From positions 29,794,956 through 29,858,955 of the forward strand of contig CM055269.1 of the NCBI GenBank assembly GCA_029237695.1: 64,000 nucleotides of DNA, in the 5' to 3' direction. Source of the DNA: Conchocele bisecta. Lineage: Eukaryota > Mollusca > Bivalvia > Lucinida > Thyasiridae. Positions 54,601 through 56,889 of this stretch are shown in pieces (within the stretch, counting starts at the first letter, position 1; the number at the start of each line of letters is the position of its first letter). Position numbers and translations under genes: made by a program. A model generated the notes under the pieces. The model was given only the letters and a program-made list of their open reading frames with translations, made no database searches and was not told where the DNA came from.

Positions 54601-55392
54601 AACCTCTGTTAGCTTAACAGACTATCATAAGTTTGCACTTACAAACCTTTTAGTTGTACAAAGTTTAATGACTTTAATTACTTTCACAATCCATTACACA
54701 AATGAGCATGTACATTTGATTTGGTGGGTGGTTAATTCGGGCGAATGCGACGGCGTAAATTAACGTAAATTAACGGTAGGGGTTCCTCCTTATAGGAATC
54801 ACGATTTGCCTTTTGTTACCTGGGAATTGAATTGGGTTATTGCCCATTATAAAAGTAATAATATTATTACTGATCCTGTTGCTTTTGGGAGGGGGCCAAG
54901 TGATTCTTGTGTAGTGAGGACTTGGCATCAGATCGGGATTATTCTCATTTCAGGGTTGAATATATAGTTTTATTATTGTAAATATTCAGTTCTGATTTTG
55001 GGATTCCCCCCCCCCCCCCCCCATTTGTACATGTACTGGAACATGTACTTGCACAGGTAATATATGGGATATAGTACTAAACCCATTGACCCGGCCTTAA
55101 TGACCTTAGCTGTTGATAGGCCTTTATACCCCAACAAACAAACAAACAAACAGTTGATTTTATTTATTGGTGTTTAACGGCCTATCAACTGCTAAGGTCA
55201 TTTAAGGCCAAGCCAACGGGTTCGATCCCGCATTTAACGAACATGTACAATAAAACAACATTTGCAATGGATATCATGGGTGTGAATTTGTCTTGCAATG
55301 TTTGTGTTGTGTCTTCCAGCCGACGGTCAGACCCGCGACGTATCGTGGACTACCGTGACTGGGACGCTCCAGACGAGGTGGACATCTTCTAA
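21558..55392 (+). CDS. SRRT: SRRT/ARS2 (Serrate) RNA effector protein, complete gene, 21 coding exons
   Basis: ARS2 is a nuclear protein that binds the cap-binding complex and steers capped Pol II transcripts toward microRNA processing, snRNA and histone mRNA maturation, export or decay (known for the family). Joined exons: 21558-21676, 25259-25411, 25883-26020, 28827-29000, 32132-32301, 32861-32963, 34761-34815, 36204-36302, 38395-38512, 39264-39347, 41213-41343, 42582-42722, 45064-45258, 46449-46548, 47165-47241, 47585-47738, 48489-48597, 49607-49760, 52415-52619, 53454-53574, 55320-55392. The phases chain exactly to 890 residues, close to the vertebrate length. Visible order: acidic/Arg-rich N-terminus (1-91), Pro/Gly/Met linker (91-140), Ars2 N-terminal domain (about 145-260), Lys/Glu/Ser low-complexity segment (280-410), RRM-like domain (about 425-500), conserved middle (500-700), zinc-finger-like [19 protein letters not shown] (about 725-745), Gly/Pro/Met tail, and a C-terminal acidic motif ending DEVDIF. 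Orthology was judged by eye. The exon 2 start and any noncoding first exon are uncertain. Confidence 0.95.
21775..22665 (+). repeat. Tandem repeat of about 170 bp in SRRT intron 1
   Basis: About five units share TATAACTTTAATATTACTTG, GATTGCTTCAATATTTGGAC, ACTTGATACATGTGAACATT and CATTAACATGACCTTGACC. The array ends in CTCTGACGGTTTTTGTGATG. An inverted, partial copy opens the window (1-128). Confidence 0.88.
22907..23154 (+). mobile_element. Palindromic MITE, TTAACCCTT...CATGGTTTGACAGC family
   Basis: The outer TTAACCCTTACAC pairs with GGTCTAAGGGTTAA, and the inner arms TCAGAATCATTTCC/GGAAATGATTCTGA form a hairpin. TTTGTCGTCTGCTG recurs inverted. Part of the left arm is duplicated. Other copies are at 38803-39014, 41492-41600, 47835-47987 and 56714-56870. 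Confidence 0.85.
24280..24637 (+). mobile_element. MITE with 80-bp hairpin arm, nested in intron-1 repeat
   Basis: The arms GGAATGAATGG, TTATCGGGGTATAAACTTGG and GTCGCGGGAATACTGGACGA pair with an inverted copy immediately after, followed by a non-palindromic part ending GTGCTGGAATTATT. An inverted copy lies at 43061-43412. Confidence 0.85.
24869..25179 (+). mobile_element. Palindromic MITE, AAGTATACTTT family
   Basis: A full copy in intron 1, inserted in the degenerate repeat that runs into exon 2. It ends 80 bp before the exon. Confidence 0.9.
25259..25411 (+). CDS. SRRT: SRRT coding exon 2, Arg/Asp-rich N-terminal region
   Basis: Encodes residues 40-91, including [20 protein letters not shown] and [12 protein letters not shown], the basic RD/RS-like stretch that precedes the structured core in ARS2. 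The end is a clear ACTG/GTGAGT donor in phase 2. The 5' edge is ambiguous: an acceptor at ...GAACAG/ATATGAG (used here) or one 12 nt earlier at ATTACAG/AGGG (exon start 25247). Both keep the frame, and the earlier has the better upstream pyrimidine context. The edge lies inside a degenerate intron-1 tandem repeat, so this boundary has ghost copies upstream. Confidence 0.82.
25530..25772 (+). mobile_element. SINE-like repeat fragment, CCTTAGCTGTTGATAGGCCG family
   Basis: It contains GATGACTTGGCACCAGATCA, GGCTGAATATATATTT, then AACCTTAGCTGTTGTCAGAC and CATTAAACACT. It is a diverged, partial copy in intron 2; full copies are at 33532-33935 and 56890-57296. Confidence 0.7.
25883..26020 (+). CDS. 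SRRT: SRRT coding exon 3, Pro/Gly/Met-rich linker
   Basis: Encodes residues 91-137, with [20 protein letters not shown] then [20 protein letters not shown]. The low-complexity linker sits where vertebrate ARS2 has a Gly/Pro stretch before the N-terminal domain. The acceptor is GTTGTAG/GGATG and the donor is GGCAT/GTAAGT, phase 2. In-frame read-through at the donor would give Met then a TAA stop. The last 60 or so exonic bases together with the donor are the founder of the large downstream minisatellite, so this exon has many look-alike 3' ends. The coding string CCCCCACAG/GAG inside it also resembles an acceptor. Confidence 0.88.
26021..27990 (+). repeat. Exon 3-derived minisatellite, about 22 units of about 90 bp
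   Basis: The array begins at the exon 3 donor. Each unit has about 35 nt of intron (GTAAGTACAGGGCCAGTGGT and onward) plus about 55-70 nt copied from the exon 3 end (AACATGGG..CCCCACAGGAGTCCAACTTCCC..GGCAT). Around 17 units keep a GTAAGT donor, and most keep a CCACAG/G acceptor-like site, framing a 32-nt pseudo-exon. Units at both edges are clean. Those around 26640-27130 have many short deletions. The distal units (27500-27975) resemble the true exon more (AACTGGGGCCCGGGCCC). A 90-bp period without stops explains long open frames on both strands here, which I do not call as genes. Confidence 0.93.
28154..28384 (+). mobile_element. Palindromic MITE, TTTCACTAAACTTTGTACGAC family
   Basis: The ends TTTCACTAAACTTTGTACGA and ATACAAAGTTTAGTGAA are inverted, with AAAATGTTCGTAAGTGCAAA just inside. 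Copies: 42313-42473, 48226-48468, 53211-53350, 54150-54376 and 63233-63430. Confidence 0.88.
28677..28735 (+). mobile_element. Small palindromic repeat, GGACACCCTGG type
   Basis: ACAGTGACACCTCTCTAAAC pairs with the inverted end CCAGGTTCACTGT around a CCCTGGAGATCTCCCAGGG centre. A nearly perfect copy is at 61222-61298 and a partial one at 50720-50765. Confidence 0.7.
28827..29000 (+). CDS. SRRT: SRRT coding exon 4, start of Ars2 N-terminal domain
   Basis: Encodes residues 137-195: [20 protein letters not shown], then a helix-rich part with [20 protein letters not shown] and [10 protein letters not shown]. This is one of the best conserved ARS2 segments (the SERRATE/Ars2 N-terminal domain); the vertebrate protein has nearly the same FFLAHKDEEW. 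The acceptor is TTACAG/GCCGG and the donor is GAGTG/GTGAGA, phase 2. It is GC-rich against the AT-rich introns around it. Confidence 0.96.
29033..29200 (+). mobile_element. MITE, GTGGCTGTGACTGGAGAAATG family (internally deleted)
   Basis: It starts TGTGGCCCTGACTGGAGAAA and ends TTCTTCAGTCACAGCCACAT, inverted with respect to each other. It lies just after exon 4. Confidence 0.8.
29886..30068 (-). mobile_element. MITE, TTAACCCTTTCACCCCTA family
   Basis: Read on the minus strand it matches 62448-62700 (AACTGGATTGGACTTTGATA, CCAATCGTCACAAAATGATT, TTCAGACTAGTCCATT). Confidence 0.65.
30975..31144 (+). mobile_element. SINE-like repeat fragment in intron 4
   Basis: It contains GTGCTAAGTGACTGGTGTGA, GGACCTGTCACC and GCTGAATATATC, as in the family at 33532-33935. 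It stops where the MITE at 31145 begins; a tail-like piece (GACCTTAGCTGTGGACAGGC) resumes at 31580-31617, so the MITE split it. Confidence 0.65.
31145..31544 (+). mobile_element. Palindromic MITE, GAGCTCCAGATAAG family (full copy)
   Basis: The left end is GCGCTCCAGATAAGGAATTA and the right end is CGCAGCTTATCTGGAGCTCT. The centre has a hairpin (ATTAGAATTGTCTCCTTGGA and its inverse). Near-identical copy at 41889-42282. Confidence 0.88.
31690..31815 (+). mobile_element. Partial MITE, GTGGCTGTGACTGGAGAAATG family
   Basis: It contains GCAGTCTGATCAGGATCTAT, ACTGTTCGCCATTCCATTAA and GCCCTGTTTCTTCAGTCATG. Confidence 0.65.
32132..32301 (+). CDS. SRRT: SRRT coding exon 5, Ars2 N-terminal domain
   Basis: Encodes residues 195-252: [20 protein letters not shown], then [20 protein letters not shown] and [19 protein letters not shown] and the IVK-LDA helix are family hallmarks of the N-terminal helical domain. 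The acceptor is GTTACCAG/GTTC and the donor is GCTG/GTACGT, phase 1. Intron 4, before it, carries several MITEs (a large palindromic one at 31145-31544). Confidence 0.96.
32500..32625 (+). mobile_element. SINE 3' fragment in intron 5
   Basis: TATTTCCATCCCACTGGTGT, GATCTTAGATGTTGCTGGGA and CGTTAAATCCATTCACTTTT match the 3' half of the tRNA-derived SINE at 58171-58368. A small MITE fragment follows at 32739-32818. The rest of intron 5 shows nothing. Confidence 0.6.
32861..32963 (+). CDS. SRRT: SRRT coding exon 6, end of N-terminal domain and acidic patch
   Basis: Encodes residues 252-286: [20 protein letters not shown] and then [14 protein letters not shown]. The VI-MEGG motif ends the conserved N-terminal domain in ARS2, and the rest starts the charged, poorly conserved linker. 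The acceptor is TGTTACAG/CTGTG and the donor is GTTCT/GTATGT, phase 2. Intron 6 (1.8 kb) holds a 68-bp tandem repeat and a SINE-like copy. Confidence 0.93.
33120..33535 (+). repeat. Tandem repeat of about 68 bp, six units, in intron 6
   Basis: The unit contains TTGTTACGGTGATGGATTTC, TAAATAAATATGGGTTTGAT and AGGCTCGGATCACGTGTTAC. Units differ by a few substitutions. The last unit ends at the SINE-like element, and its phrase ACATGTTACTTGAATTGTTA resumes after the element (33925), so the element inserted into the array. Confidence 0.88.
33532..33935 (+). mobile_element. SINE-like element with AAACAAAC tail
   Basis: It opens GGTGGGTGGCAGGTGGGAGC, contains ACCGGAATCCCGACTGGAGA and GGATCGAACCCGTTTGCCCG, and ends GATAGGCCGTTAAACACTAA then TAAACAAACAAAC. 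On the minus strand GGGTTCGATCCC resembles a Pol III B box. Full copies at 56890-57296 and 58548-58945, a diverged one at 54722-55145. Confidence 0.75.
34495..34727 (+). mobile_element. MITE, GTGGCTGTGACTGGAGAAATG family (near full copy)
   Basis: The ends TATGTGGCTGTGATTGGAGA and TCTCCAGTCACAGCCACATA are inverted repeats. The centre has CAGTCTGATCAGGATCTGCA. It ends 35 bp before exon 7. Other copies: 29033, 35424, 42966 with 43405, 48652, 57346. Confidence 0.85.
34761..34815 (+). CDS. SRRT: SRRT coding exon 7, small Lys/Glu-rich exon
   Basis: A 55-nt exon encoding residues 286-304 ([18 protein letters not shown]). It lies in the Lys/Glu-rich disordered linker, where sequence is not conserved between phyla but composition is. 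Support comes from clean splice sites (TGTTGCAG/GTCG and TGAT/GTAAGT) and from restoring phase 0 between exons 6 and 8. It was too short to show up as a useful open frame. Skipping it would shift the frame, so it is probably constitutive. Confidence 0.82.
35424..35612 (+). mobile_element. Diverged MITE, same family as 34495-34727
   Basis: It contains GGCTGATCAGGGTCTGCACT, TCAGGCTAG and CACAGCCACCA in the family order. The rest of intron 7 (34816-36203) shows no other feature. Confidence 0.6.
36204..36302 (+). CDS. SRRT: SRRT coding exon 8, charged coiled-coil-like linker
   Basis: Encodes residues 305-337: [20 protein letters not shown] then [13 protein letters not shown], a likely short helix rich in Lys, Gln and Glu. 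It is a symmetric phase 0-0 exon of 99 nt, so it could be skipped in frame. The acceptor follows a (GTT)n run: GTTGTTGTAG/AAG, with a weaker twin TTGTTGTAG 24 nt upstream. The donor is GACGAG/GTGCAT, a weaker site than most in this gene. A different frame of the same bases gives a longer open frame that I judge spurious. Confidence 0.83.
36483..38033 (+). mobile_element. Pogo/Tigger-like transposon with nested insertions
   Basis: The outer ends TA/CAGGGGTCATACCAATTATT and ATAATCTGGAGGATCCCTG/TA match 3494-3935. At CAGGCGATAAAATTA (36725) the sequence is broken by about 1035 bp and resumes AATTATGATTTCATGTTGAG at 37763. The insert has a 165-bp palindrome (36726-36893) and an element with inverted TTCTAATGCACC ends (36893-37762). 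No transposase. Confidence 0.75.
38395..38512 (+). CDS. SRRT: SRRT coding exon 9, basic NLS-like then Ser/Glu-rich
   Basis: Encodes residues 338-377. It opens with [15 protein letters not shown], a strong candidate nuclear localisation signal, then [20 protein letters not shown], a likely CK2-type acidic-serine region. Vertebrate ARS2 has the same order (Lys/Arg-rich, then SESESES). The acceptor is CCACTGTAG/AAG and the donor is CCCG/GTACGT, phase 1. Intron 9 (750 bp) holds a palindromic MITE at 38803-39014 and otherwise nothing I recognise as coding. Confidence 0.88.
38803..39014 (+). mobile_element. Palindromic MITE, TTAACCCT...GTTTTGACAGC family
   Basis: CACATGAGAATCGTCTCCAG pairs with its inverse TGGAGACGATTCTCATGCG. 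TCGTCGGC...TTTTCATTTT recurs inverted. The outer ends are TTAACCCTCGCTA and TAGTAAGGGT. Confidence 0.8.
39140..39208 (+). mobile_element. MITE right-end fragment, GTGGCTGTGACTGGAG family
   Basis: GTAAGTCCCTTCACTCCAGT and CACAGCCACAGC lie 56 bp before exon 10. Confidence 0.6.
39264..39347 (+). CDS. SRRT: SRRT coding exon 10, acidic/Pro linker
   Basis: An 84-nt exon encoding residues 377-405 ([20 protein letters not shown] then DGELDKK). It is linker sequence just before the RRM-like domain. The acceptor is CTGTGCAG/GTTTG and the donor is AAAAGG/GTAAAC, phase 1-1, so it could be skipped without a frameshift. Intron 10 (1.9 kb) carries a striking 35-bp hairpin, a 170-bp tandem repeat and a MITE fragment next to the following acceptor. 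Confidence 0.86.
39584..39663. repeat. Perfect 35-bp inverted repeat with 10-nt loop
   Basis: The left arm AATTCGATGGTCTAGTAACA, TAAGGTCGTAACTGC is exactly the inverse of 39629-39663; the loop is ATAAAGCATA. Unlike the other hairpins here I found no second copy in the window. It lies in intron 10, so it would form on the SRRT pre-mRNA. Confidence 0.9.
40185..40900 (+). repeat. Tandem repeat of about 170 bp in intron 10
   Basis: About four to five units contain TGTTATAACTTCTATTTCCT, CATGCATTCCTGTAAGGCTC, CATGCTGTGCCAAATCCACG, AAGGTCAAGGTCAAAT and CTTTACAAAACTTAACATCA. Later units are shortened. Confidence 0.85.
41092..41200 (+). mobile_element. Solo MITE end abutting the exon 11 acceptor
   Basis: TGATAATCACTGCGTATTCT, GTAAAGTACGCCAATACGCA and TTATCTGGAGCTC match 421-543 and the right ends of the full MITEs. 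The terminus is 12 nt before exon 11. Confidence 0.8.
41213..41343 (+). CDS. SRRT: SRRT coding exon 11, start of RRM-like domain
   Basis: Encodes residues 405-448: [20 protein letters not shown] then [20 protein letters not shown] and [17 protein letters not shown] is the first strand of the RRM-like fold (vertebrate HKTCSLFMRNIAP). The acceptor is CTCCCTTACAG/GTGAGG and the donor is GAAGCG/GTAGGG, phase 0. The right end of a MITE (TTATCTGGAGCTC) stops only 12 nt before this exon, so part of the 3' splice signal lies beside or in transposon sequence. Confidence 0.95.
41492..41748 (+). mobile_element. Fused fragments of two palindromic MITE families
   Basis: 41492-41600 is the left half of the TTAACCCTT family (AACATGGTTTGGCAGCATTT). 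It runs directly into the right half of the AAGTATACTTT family (41604-41748: CATCAAATATATGCAGTCGT, AAAGTATACATGTACTTTGC). Confidence 0.7.
41889..42282 (+). mobile_element. Palindromic MITE, GAGCTCCAGATAAG family (full copy)
   Basis: The left end is GGGCTCCAGATAAGGAATTA and the right end is CGCAGCTTATCTGGAGTC. It is very similar to 31145-31544. Confidence 0.87.
42313..42473 (+). mobile_element. Palindromic MITE, TTTCACTAAACTTTG family (short)
   Basis: The ends TTTCACTAAACTTTGTTTGA and CGTACAAAGTTTAGTGAA are inverted. It lies 100 bp before exon 12. Confidence 0.8.
42582..42722 (+). CDS. SRRT: SRRT coding exon 12, RRM-like domain core
   Basis: Encodes residues 449-495: [20 protein letters not shown] then [20 protein letters not shown] and WNLNNIR. 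It is almost identical to the vertebrate protein, with the RRM strand RRGWVTFD. Symmetric phase 0-0 exon. The acceptor is CCCCGGCAG/GTGTG and the donor is ATCCGG/GTACGT. This is the strongest single piece of evidence for the gene call. Intron 12 (2.3 kb) holds a SINE fragment, nested MITEs and a TTAA-flanked transposon ending 31 bp before the next exon. Confidence 0.98.
42836..42915 (-). mobile_element. tRNA-derived SINE fragment
   Basis: The minus strand reads GTGACCTAGGACTTCAAATC and GGTTATGGGTTCAAACCCCA, matching the head of the SINE at 58171. Confidence 0.6.
42966..43563 (+). mobile_element. MITE (GTGGCTGTGACTGGAG family) split by a second MITE
   Basis: The left part 42966-43060 and right part 43413-43563 (ending CAGCCACAGCCACATA) belong together. 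Between them sits the hairpin MITE 43061-43412, whose ends (ATAATTCCAGCAC and CATTCATTCCTATAAT) match the inverted copy at 24280-24637. Confidence 0.8.
43861..45032 (+). mobile_element. TTAA-flanked MITE-like element carrying a nested pogo-like element
   Basis: The ends TTAAAGGTAAATGCCCACTC and GTGGGCATGTACCTTTAA are inverted repeats flanked by TTAA. Inside, 43916-44568 is a separate TA-flanked element with ends CAGTCTACATTCGTTTACTC and GAGTAAACGAGCGTAGACTG (pogo/Tigger-like). The outer right end is 31 bp before exon 13. Confidence 0.75.
45064..45258 (+). CDS. SRRT: SRRT coding exon 13, conserved post-RRM helical region
   Basis: Encodes residues 496-560: [20 protein letters not shown] then [20 protein letters not shown] and [14 protein letters not shown], ending EEKKDKEKE. 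It matches the vertebrate segment with LRECEL, NRDL-RRVR, QIVRNDIKLAAKLI. Phase 0-0. The acceptor is CTACCCTCCAG/TTACG and the donor is AAGGAG/GTACAG. Only 31 bp separate the exon from a transposon end (45032). Intron 13 (1.2 kb) holds the palindromic element at 45893-46078. Confidence 0.96.
45893..46078 (+). mobile_element. Long palindrome of about 185 bp in intron 13
   Basis: The arms include GGCCATGTCCAACCGTGGGT, AAACGTTTGCCGTGGCAC and the inverse GTGCCACGGCAAACGTTTAC, CCATGGCTGGACATGGTCG, around a GGCCGTAGGTCGCGG centre. Probably a MITE; only one copy in the window. Confidence 0.75.
46449..46548 (+). CDS. SRRT: SRRT coding exon 14
   Basis: Encodes residues 561-594: [20 protein letters not shown] then [14 protein letters not shown], matching vertebrate [24 protein letters not shown]. 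The acceptor region reads GTTACAGCAGCAG/TTTT, three consecutive CAG acceptors in frame. I took the first as exon start; use of the others would drop one or two Gln. The donor is TTCTAG/GTAATT, phase 1. Intron 14 contains a truncated palindromic MITE. Confidence 0.94.
46799..47045 (+). mobile_element. Palindromic MITE, AAGTATACTTT family, right end lost
   Basis: The left end and central palindrome are intact; the sequence departs from the family after TTTATCATAAAACTGAAAA. It lies in intron 14, about 120 bp before exon 15. Confidence 0.85.
47165..47241 (+). CDS. SRRT: SRRT coding exon 15
   Basis: A 77-nt exon encoding residues 594-619: [20 protein letters not shown] then DTLNK. The vertebrate counterpart is the variable stretch before EINVERDEKLIKVLD. 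The acceptor is GACTTCAG/GTACA and the donor is AATAAG/GTACAG, phase 1 in and 0 out. Intron 15 (343 bp) shows nothing beyond AT-rich sequence. Confidence 0.9.
47585..47738 (+). CDS. SRRT: SRRT coding exon 16
   Basis: Encodes residues 620-671: [20 protein letters not shown] then [20 protein letters not shown] and [11 protein letters not shown]. This is one of the most conserved ARS2 regions (vertebrate [31 protein letters not shown]). The acceptor is AATTTGCAG/GTGTT and the donor is AGACT/GTAAGT, phase 1. Oddity: a His stands where the vertebrate protein has Asn (MPHRCG versus MPNRCG), and a 30-nt copy of this spot with the Asn codon lies in the next intron (47988-48017). Confidence 0.97.
47835..47987 (+). 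mobile_element. Palindromic MITE, CATGGTTTGACA family, next to an exon copy
   Basis: GTCATCTGCTGTTGTTTTAT and CATGGTTTGACAACGCTTTA pair with the inverted half. It ends CAGCAGACAACAAAAT, directly followed by the copied exon 16 segment. Confidence 0.8.
47988..48017 (+). pseudogene. 30-nt copy of an exon 16 segment in intron 16
   Basis: It matches exon 16 positions 47660-47689 with one difference (CCC AAT instead of CCC CAT), so it would encode [10 protein letters not shown]. It begins immediately after a palindromic MITE (47835-47987). No splice signals surround it. Confidence 0.85.
48226..48468 (+). mobile_element. Palindromic MITE, TTTCACTAAACTTTG family
   Basis: The ends GGTCACTAAACTTCGTACGA and GTACAAAGTTTAGTGAAAC are inverted. 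It ends about 20 bp before exon 17. Confidence 0.82.
48489..48597 (+). CDS. SRRT: SRRT coding exon 17, ends at a U12-type donor
   Basis: Encodes residues 671-707: [20 protein letters not shown] then [16 protein letters not shown]. The vertebrate counterpart has KTFEEKLTPLL and KMGRKDPEQ. The acceptor is CTATTTCAG/TGGAT. No GT donor keeps the frame. The exon must end at GAAGC, directly before ATATCCTT, the U12 5' splice-site consensus; joining to exon 18 at TGAGGTGGAG gives DPEAEVEKF, matching vertebrate DPEQEVEKF. Open reading otherwise stops 15 nt later. Confidence 0.92.
48652..48903 (+). mobile_element. MITE, GTGGCTGTGACTG family, in the U12-type intron
   Basis: The ends TTGTGGCTGTGACTGAGGAA and TTTCTCCAGTCACAGCCACA are inverted; the inside has CATTGATGGAATGGCGAACA. 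Confidence 0.82.
49066..49560 (+). repeat. Two minisatellites in the U12-type intron
   Basis: 49066-49090 has CAGTTACAGT repeated three times. 49160-49560 has about 20 degenerate 18-20 bp units of the type GGAAGGCTTGTCACAAAGAT. The purine-rich units give an open frame that I do not call as a gene. Confidence 0.85.
49607..49760 (+). CDS. SRRT: SRRT coding exon 18, zinc-finger-like domain
   Basis: Encodes residues 707-758: [20 protein letters not shown] then [20 protein letters not shown] and [11 protein letters not shown]. It is almost identical to the vertebrate protein. This is the ARS2 zinc-finger-like element with one visible Cys (WLCP) and a H-x5-H pair (KHIFNKH); I see no second Cys at a classical position. 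It starts after an AC acceptor (CTGTAC/TGAGG) and ends CAGGAG/GTAATA, phase 0. Intron 18 (2.65 kb) contains ghost copies of the next exon's start. Confidence 0.97.
50789..50826 (+). pseudogene. Ghost copy 1 of SRRT exon 19 start (diverged)
   Basis: It reads like the first 38 nt of exon 19 and would encode [13 protein letters not shown]. The bases just before it (CATTGCAT) lack an AG, so it cannot be used as an exon start in its present form. It lies just after a fragment of a palindromic repeat (50720-50765). Confidence 0.8.
52330..52389 (+). pseudogene. Ghost copy 2 of SRRT exon 19 start with intact acceptor
   Basis: GGTTATAG/GTGGCGTTC precedes a 41-nt near-copy of exon 19, 85 nt upstream of the true exon. 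If spliced from exon 18 in phase 0 it would read [19 protein letters not shown] and then stop at 52387-52389, removing the C-terminal tail. No clear donor follows before the true acceptor. It may be a decoy or an alternative acceptor. Confidence 0.8.
52415..52619 (+). CDS. SRRT: SRRT coding exon 19, Gly/Pro/Met-rich C-terminal tail
   Basis: Encodes residues 759-827: [60 protein letters not shown] and [22 protein letters not shown] is conserved (vertebrate VAFFNNFLTDAKRP), and the rest matches the family's Pro/Gly tail. The acceptor is ACGTTATAG/GTGGC and the donor is TAGAG/GTATGC, phase 1. Two extra copies of this exon's first 40 nt lie upstream (50789-50826 and 52330-52371), the nearer with its own intact-looking acceptor. 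Confidence 0.95.
52649..52942 (+). mobile_element. Palindromic MITE, AAGTATACTTT family
   Basis: Full ends; the central palindrome has lost part of its left arm (ACAAAATGGCTGTGATAATG). It lies 30 bp after exon 19. Confidence 0.88.
53211..53350 (+). mobile_element. Palindromic MITE, TTTCACTAAACTTTG family (short)
   Basis: The ends TTTCACTAAACTTTGTACGA and CGTACAAAATTTAGTGAAAC are inverted; it lies about 100 bp before exon 20. Confidence 0.82.
53454..53574 (+). CDS. SRRT: SRRT coding exon 20, Arg/Gly-rich tail
   Basis: Encodes residues 827-867: [20 protein letters not shown] then [20 protein letters not shown]. It is low-complexity RG/RS-like sequence as in the ARS2 C-terminal region. The acceptor is TCTCTGTAG/GAGGA and the donor is CACCAA/GTAGGC, phase 2. 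Intron 19 before it carries two MITEs. Intron 20 (1.7 kb) carries a MITE, its tandemly repeated end and SINE-like copies. Confidence 0.9.
54150..54665 (+). mobile_element. Palindromic MITE with its right end tandemly repeated
   Basis: 54150-54376 is a full TTTCACTAAACTTTG-family copy with a GCATATGCAGCCTATGC centre. Its last half plus 45 bp of flank (CCCCCTGTGCCCAGTTGCTC, AAAACCTCTGTTAGCTTAAC) is then repeated three times in units of about 98 bp. Confidence 0.85.
54722..55240. mobile_element. Two facing SINE-like copies with AAACAAAC tails
   Basis: 54722-55145 (+) is a diverged full copy ending GTTGATAGGCC and ACAAACAAACAAAC. 55150-55236 (-) is a partial inverted copy with CCAACGGGTTCGATCCCGC. 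A poly(C) run of about 16 lies at 55006-55022. Confidence 0.7.
55320..55392 (+). CDS. SRRT: SRRT coding exon 21, conserved C-terminus and stop
   Basis: Encodes residues 867-890: [20 protein letters not shown] then DIF and TAA. The vertebrate end is [21 protein letters not shown]. This acidic, aromatic tail is the part of ARS2 that contacts the cap-binding complex (family knowledge). The acceptor is GTCTTCCAG/CCGAC. The stop codon is at 55390-55392. Confidence 0.97.
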
Positions 55393-55513
55393 ACCACAGA
55401 ATCGTCATCTCAGAACAATCATCGTCATTAAAGGGTGCCGGCTGATACACAGGGCACCTCACGACATGTACAGCAAGTGTAGATCATGCTCATTCATTCA
55501 GAAGGAATAGAAC
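55393..55513 (+). other. SRRT proximal 3' UTR with possible poly(A) signal
   Basis: The 3' UTR runs from the stop codon to the next MITE. ATTAAA at 55427-55432, a common poly(A) signal variant, lies only 35 nt after the stop; AATAAA strings occur later inside the MITE (about 55776-55795). Which is used, and where the mRNA ends, cannot be told from sequence. Confidence 0.4.
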
Positions 55514-55862
55514 CAGTAGCCTATTTCACCAACATTTCACCAACATTTCACCAACATTTCCCAACATTTCACCAACATTTCCCAACATTTCCAAGTATAC
55601 TTATCTTGCTATTTACATTTTGAGGGAGAAATTTTCAATTTAAGGATAAATTTAAGGATAAATTTATTAATTTTTATTATACTGAATTTATTACATTATA
55701 AAATGGCTGTGATAATGTAATAAATTCAGTATAATAATTCTACTTACTTTTAATCATCAAATATATGCAGTCAAATAAATAATCATCAAATAAATGATGA
55801 CTTCCTCTAAGTATAGTTTGCTAGATAAGTATACTTTGCAATTTTGATGAAATCGGCTGATG
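55514..55862 (+). mobile_element. Palindromic MITE with expanded terminal repeat
   Basis: It belongs to the AAGTATACTTT family. The left terminus has the 11-bp unit CACCAACATTT repeated about six times (55527-55595), a slippage expansion not seen in other copies. It supplies AATAAA strings downstream of SRRT. Confidence 0.85.
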
Positions 55863-56880
55863 GCAGGCAGCCTACTTCAGTGACTGCATGGCGAACAGCG
55901 TAGACCCTGATCAGACTGCACAGATGCGCAGGCTGATCTGGGCTACGCTGGTCGCAAACGTCGTAAGGTACTCTTTTCAGCCTTTTGCCCAATTTCCAAT
56001 CAAATATGGGCTTATTGAGTTTGTCAACAGTGTCGCACTCAATCTGGACATGTGCTTATAATACATGAGCACATTCTCGAGATTTGTACTCTTAATCTCG
56101 AGCAATTTGATTGGCCAAAACAGCATATCTTGGCCTTGACCAACCAAACTGAATTCGACCCATCTGTGTATGACATTGCTGTAGCACGGAAGTACATCGT
56201 GTAAACCCCCAATAAATTGATCCTGATTTCGAGCACGAGTACATGCTTAGTATTGTAAGCACGAACCCTCACCCTCATACACTGTACATTACTTAATTAG
56301 GGAACCATATAGGGCAGCATGTTTGTGTCGGCTGGCAATACGTTACACTGGTCAATCTTTCAATAAGCCCATTTTTGTTTAGTTTGGTCAACAATTATCG
56401 TCACCCATTCAGCAATGATGTCGTGTTCATTCATAACCTGAAGAGCCAGAAACAAAGGTACCAAAATGTATTCAAAACTTTTTTCCATTTCAGTATTGGC
56501 CCTAAATGGTAGTTCTGTGTTTGCGGGCCATTAAACACCTTCCAAGTTTAATCACATCTGCTTGATTTTTAGTTGATATTGCATATACATTACATTCACA
56601 TTATACCATCAGTTTACCATTGCATTTACATTACATTCACATTATACCATCAGTTTACCATTGCATATACATTATGTTCAAGGCACTATTTCAGACACTT
56701 TTTGCTAGTCATTAACACTTCGACTTCGGAAAACGAAAATTGTTGTCAACTGTTGTTTTATAGTTTGTCTTCTTTCTCAATAAAAACATGGTCTCAAGAG
56801 CTGTCAGACCATGTTTTTGCAGAGAAATATGAAAAACATAAAATAAACAAACGGCAGACAATACAATTTAAGTCGGCATT
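55863..56880. other. Gene-free; MITE fragments and a 45-bp tandem repeat
   Basis: 55870-55975 is a MITE fragment (GACTGCATGGCGAACAGCGT, CAGACTGCACAGATGCGCAG). 56573-56680 has a 45-bp unit (CATTCACATTATACCATCAG, TTTACCATTGCAT) in 2.5 copies. 56714-56870 is a palindromic MITE with AACATGGTCTCAAGAGCTGT. Confidence 0.65.
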
Positions 56881-56889
56881 TCTATTCAT

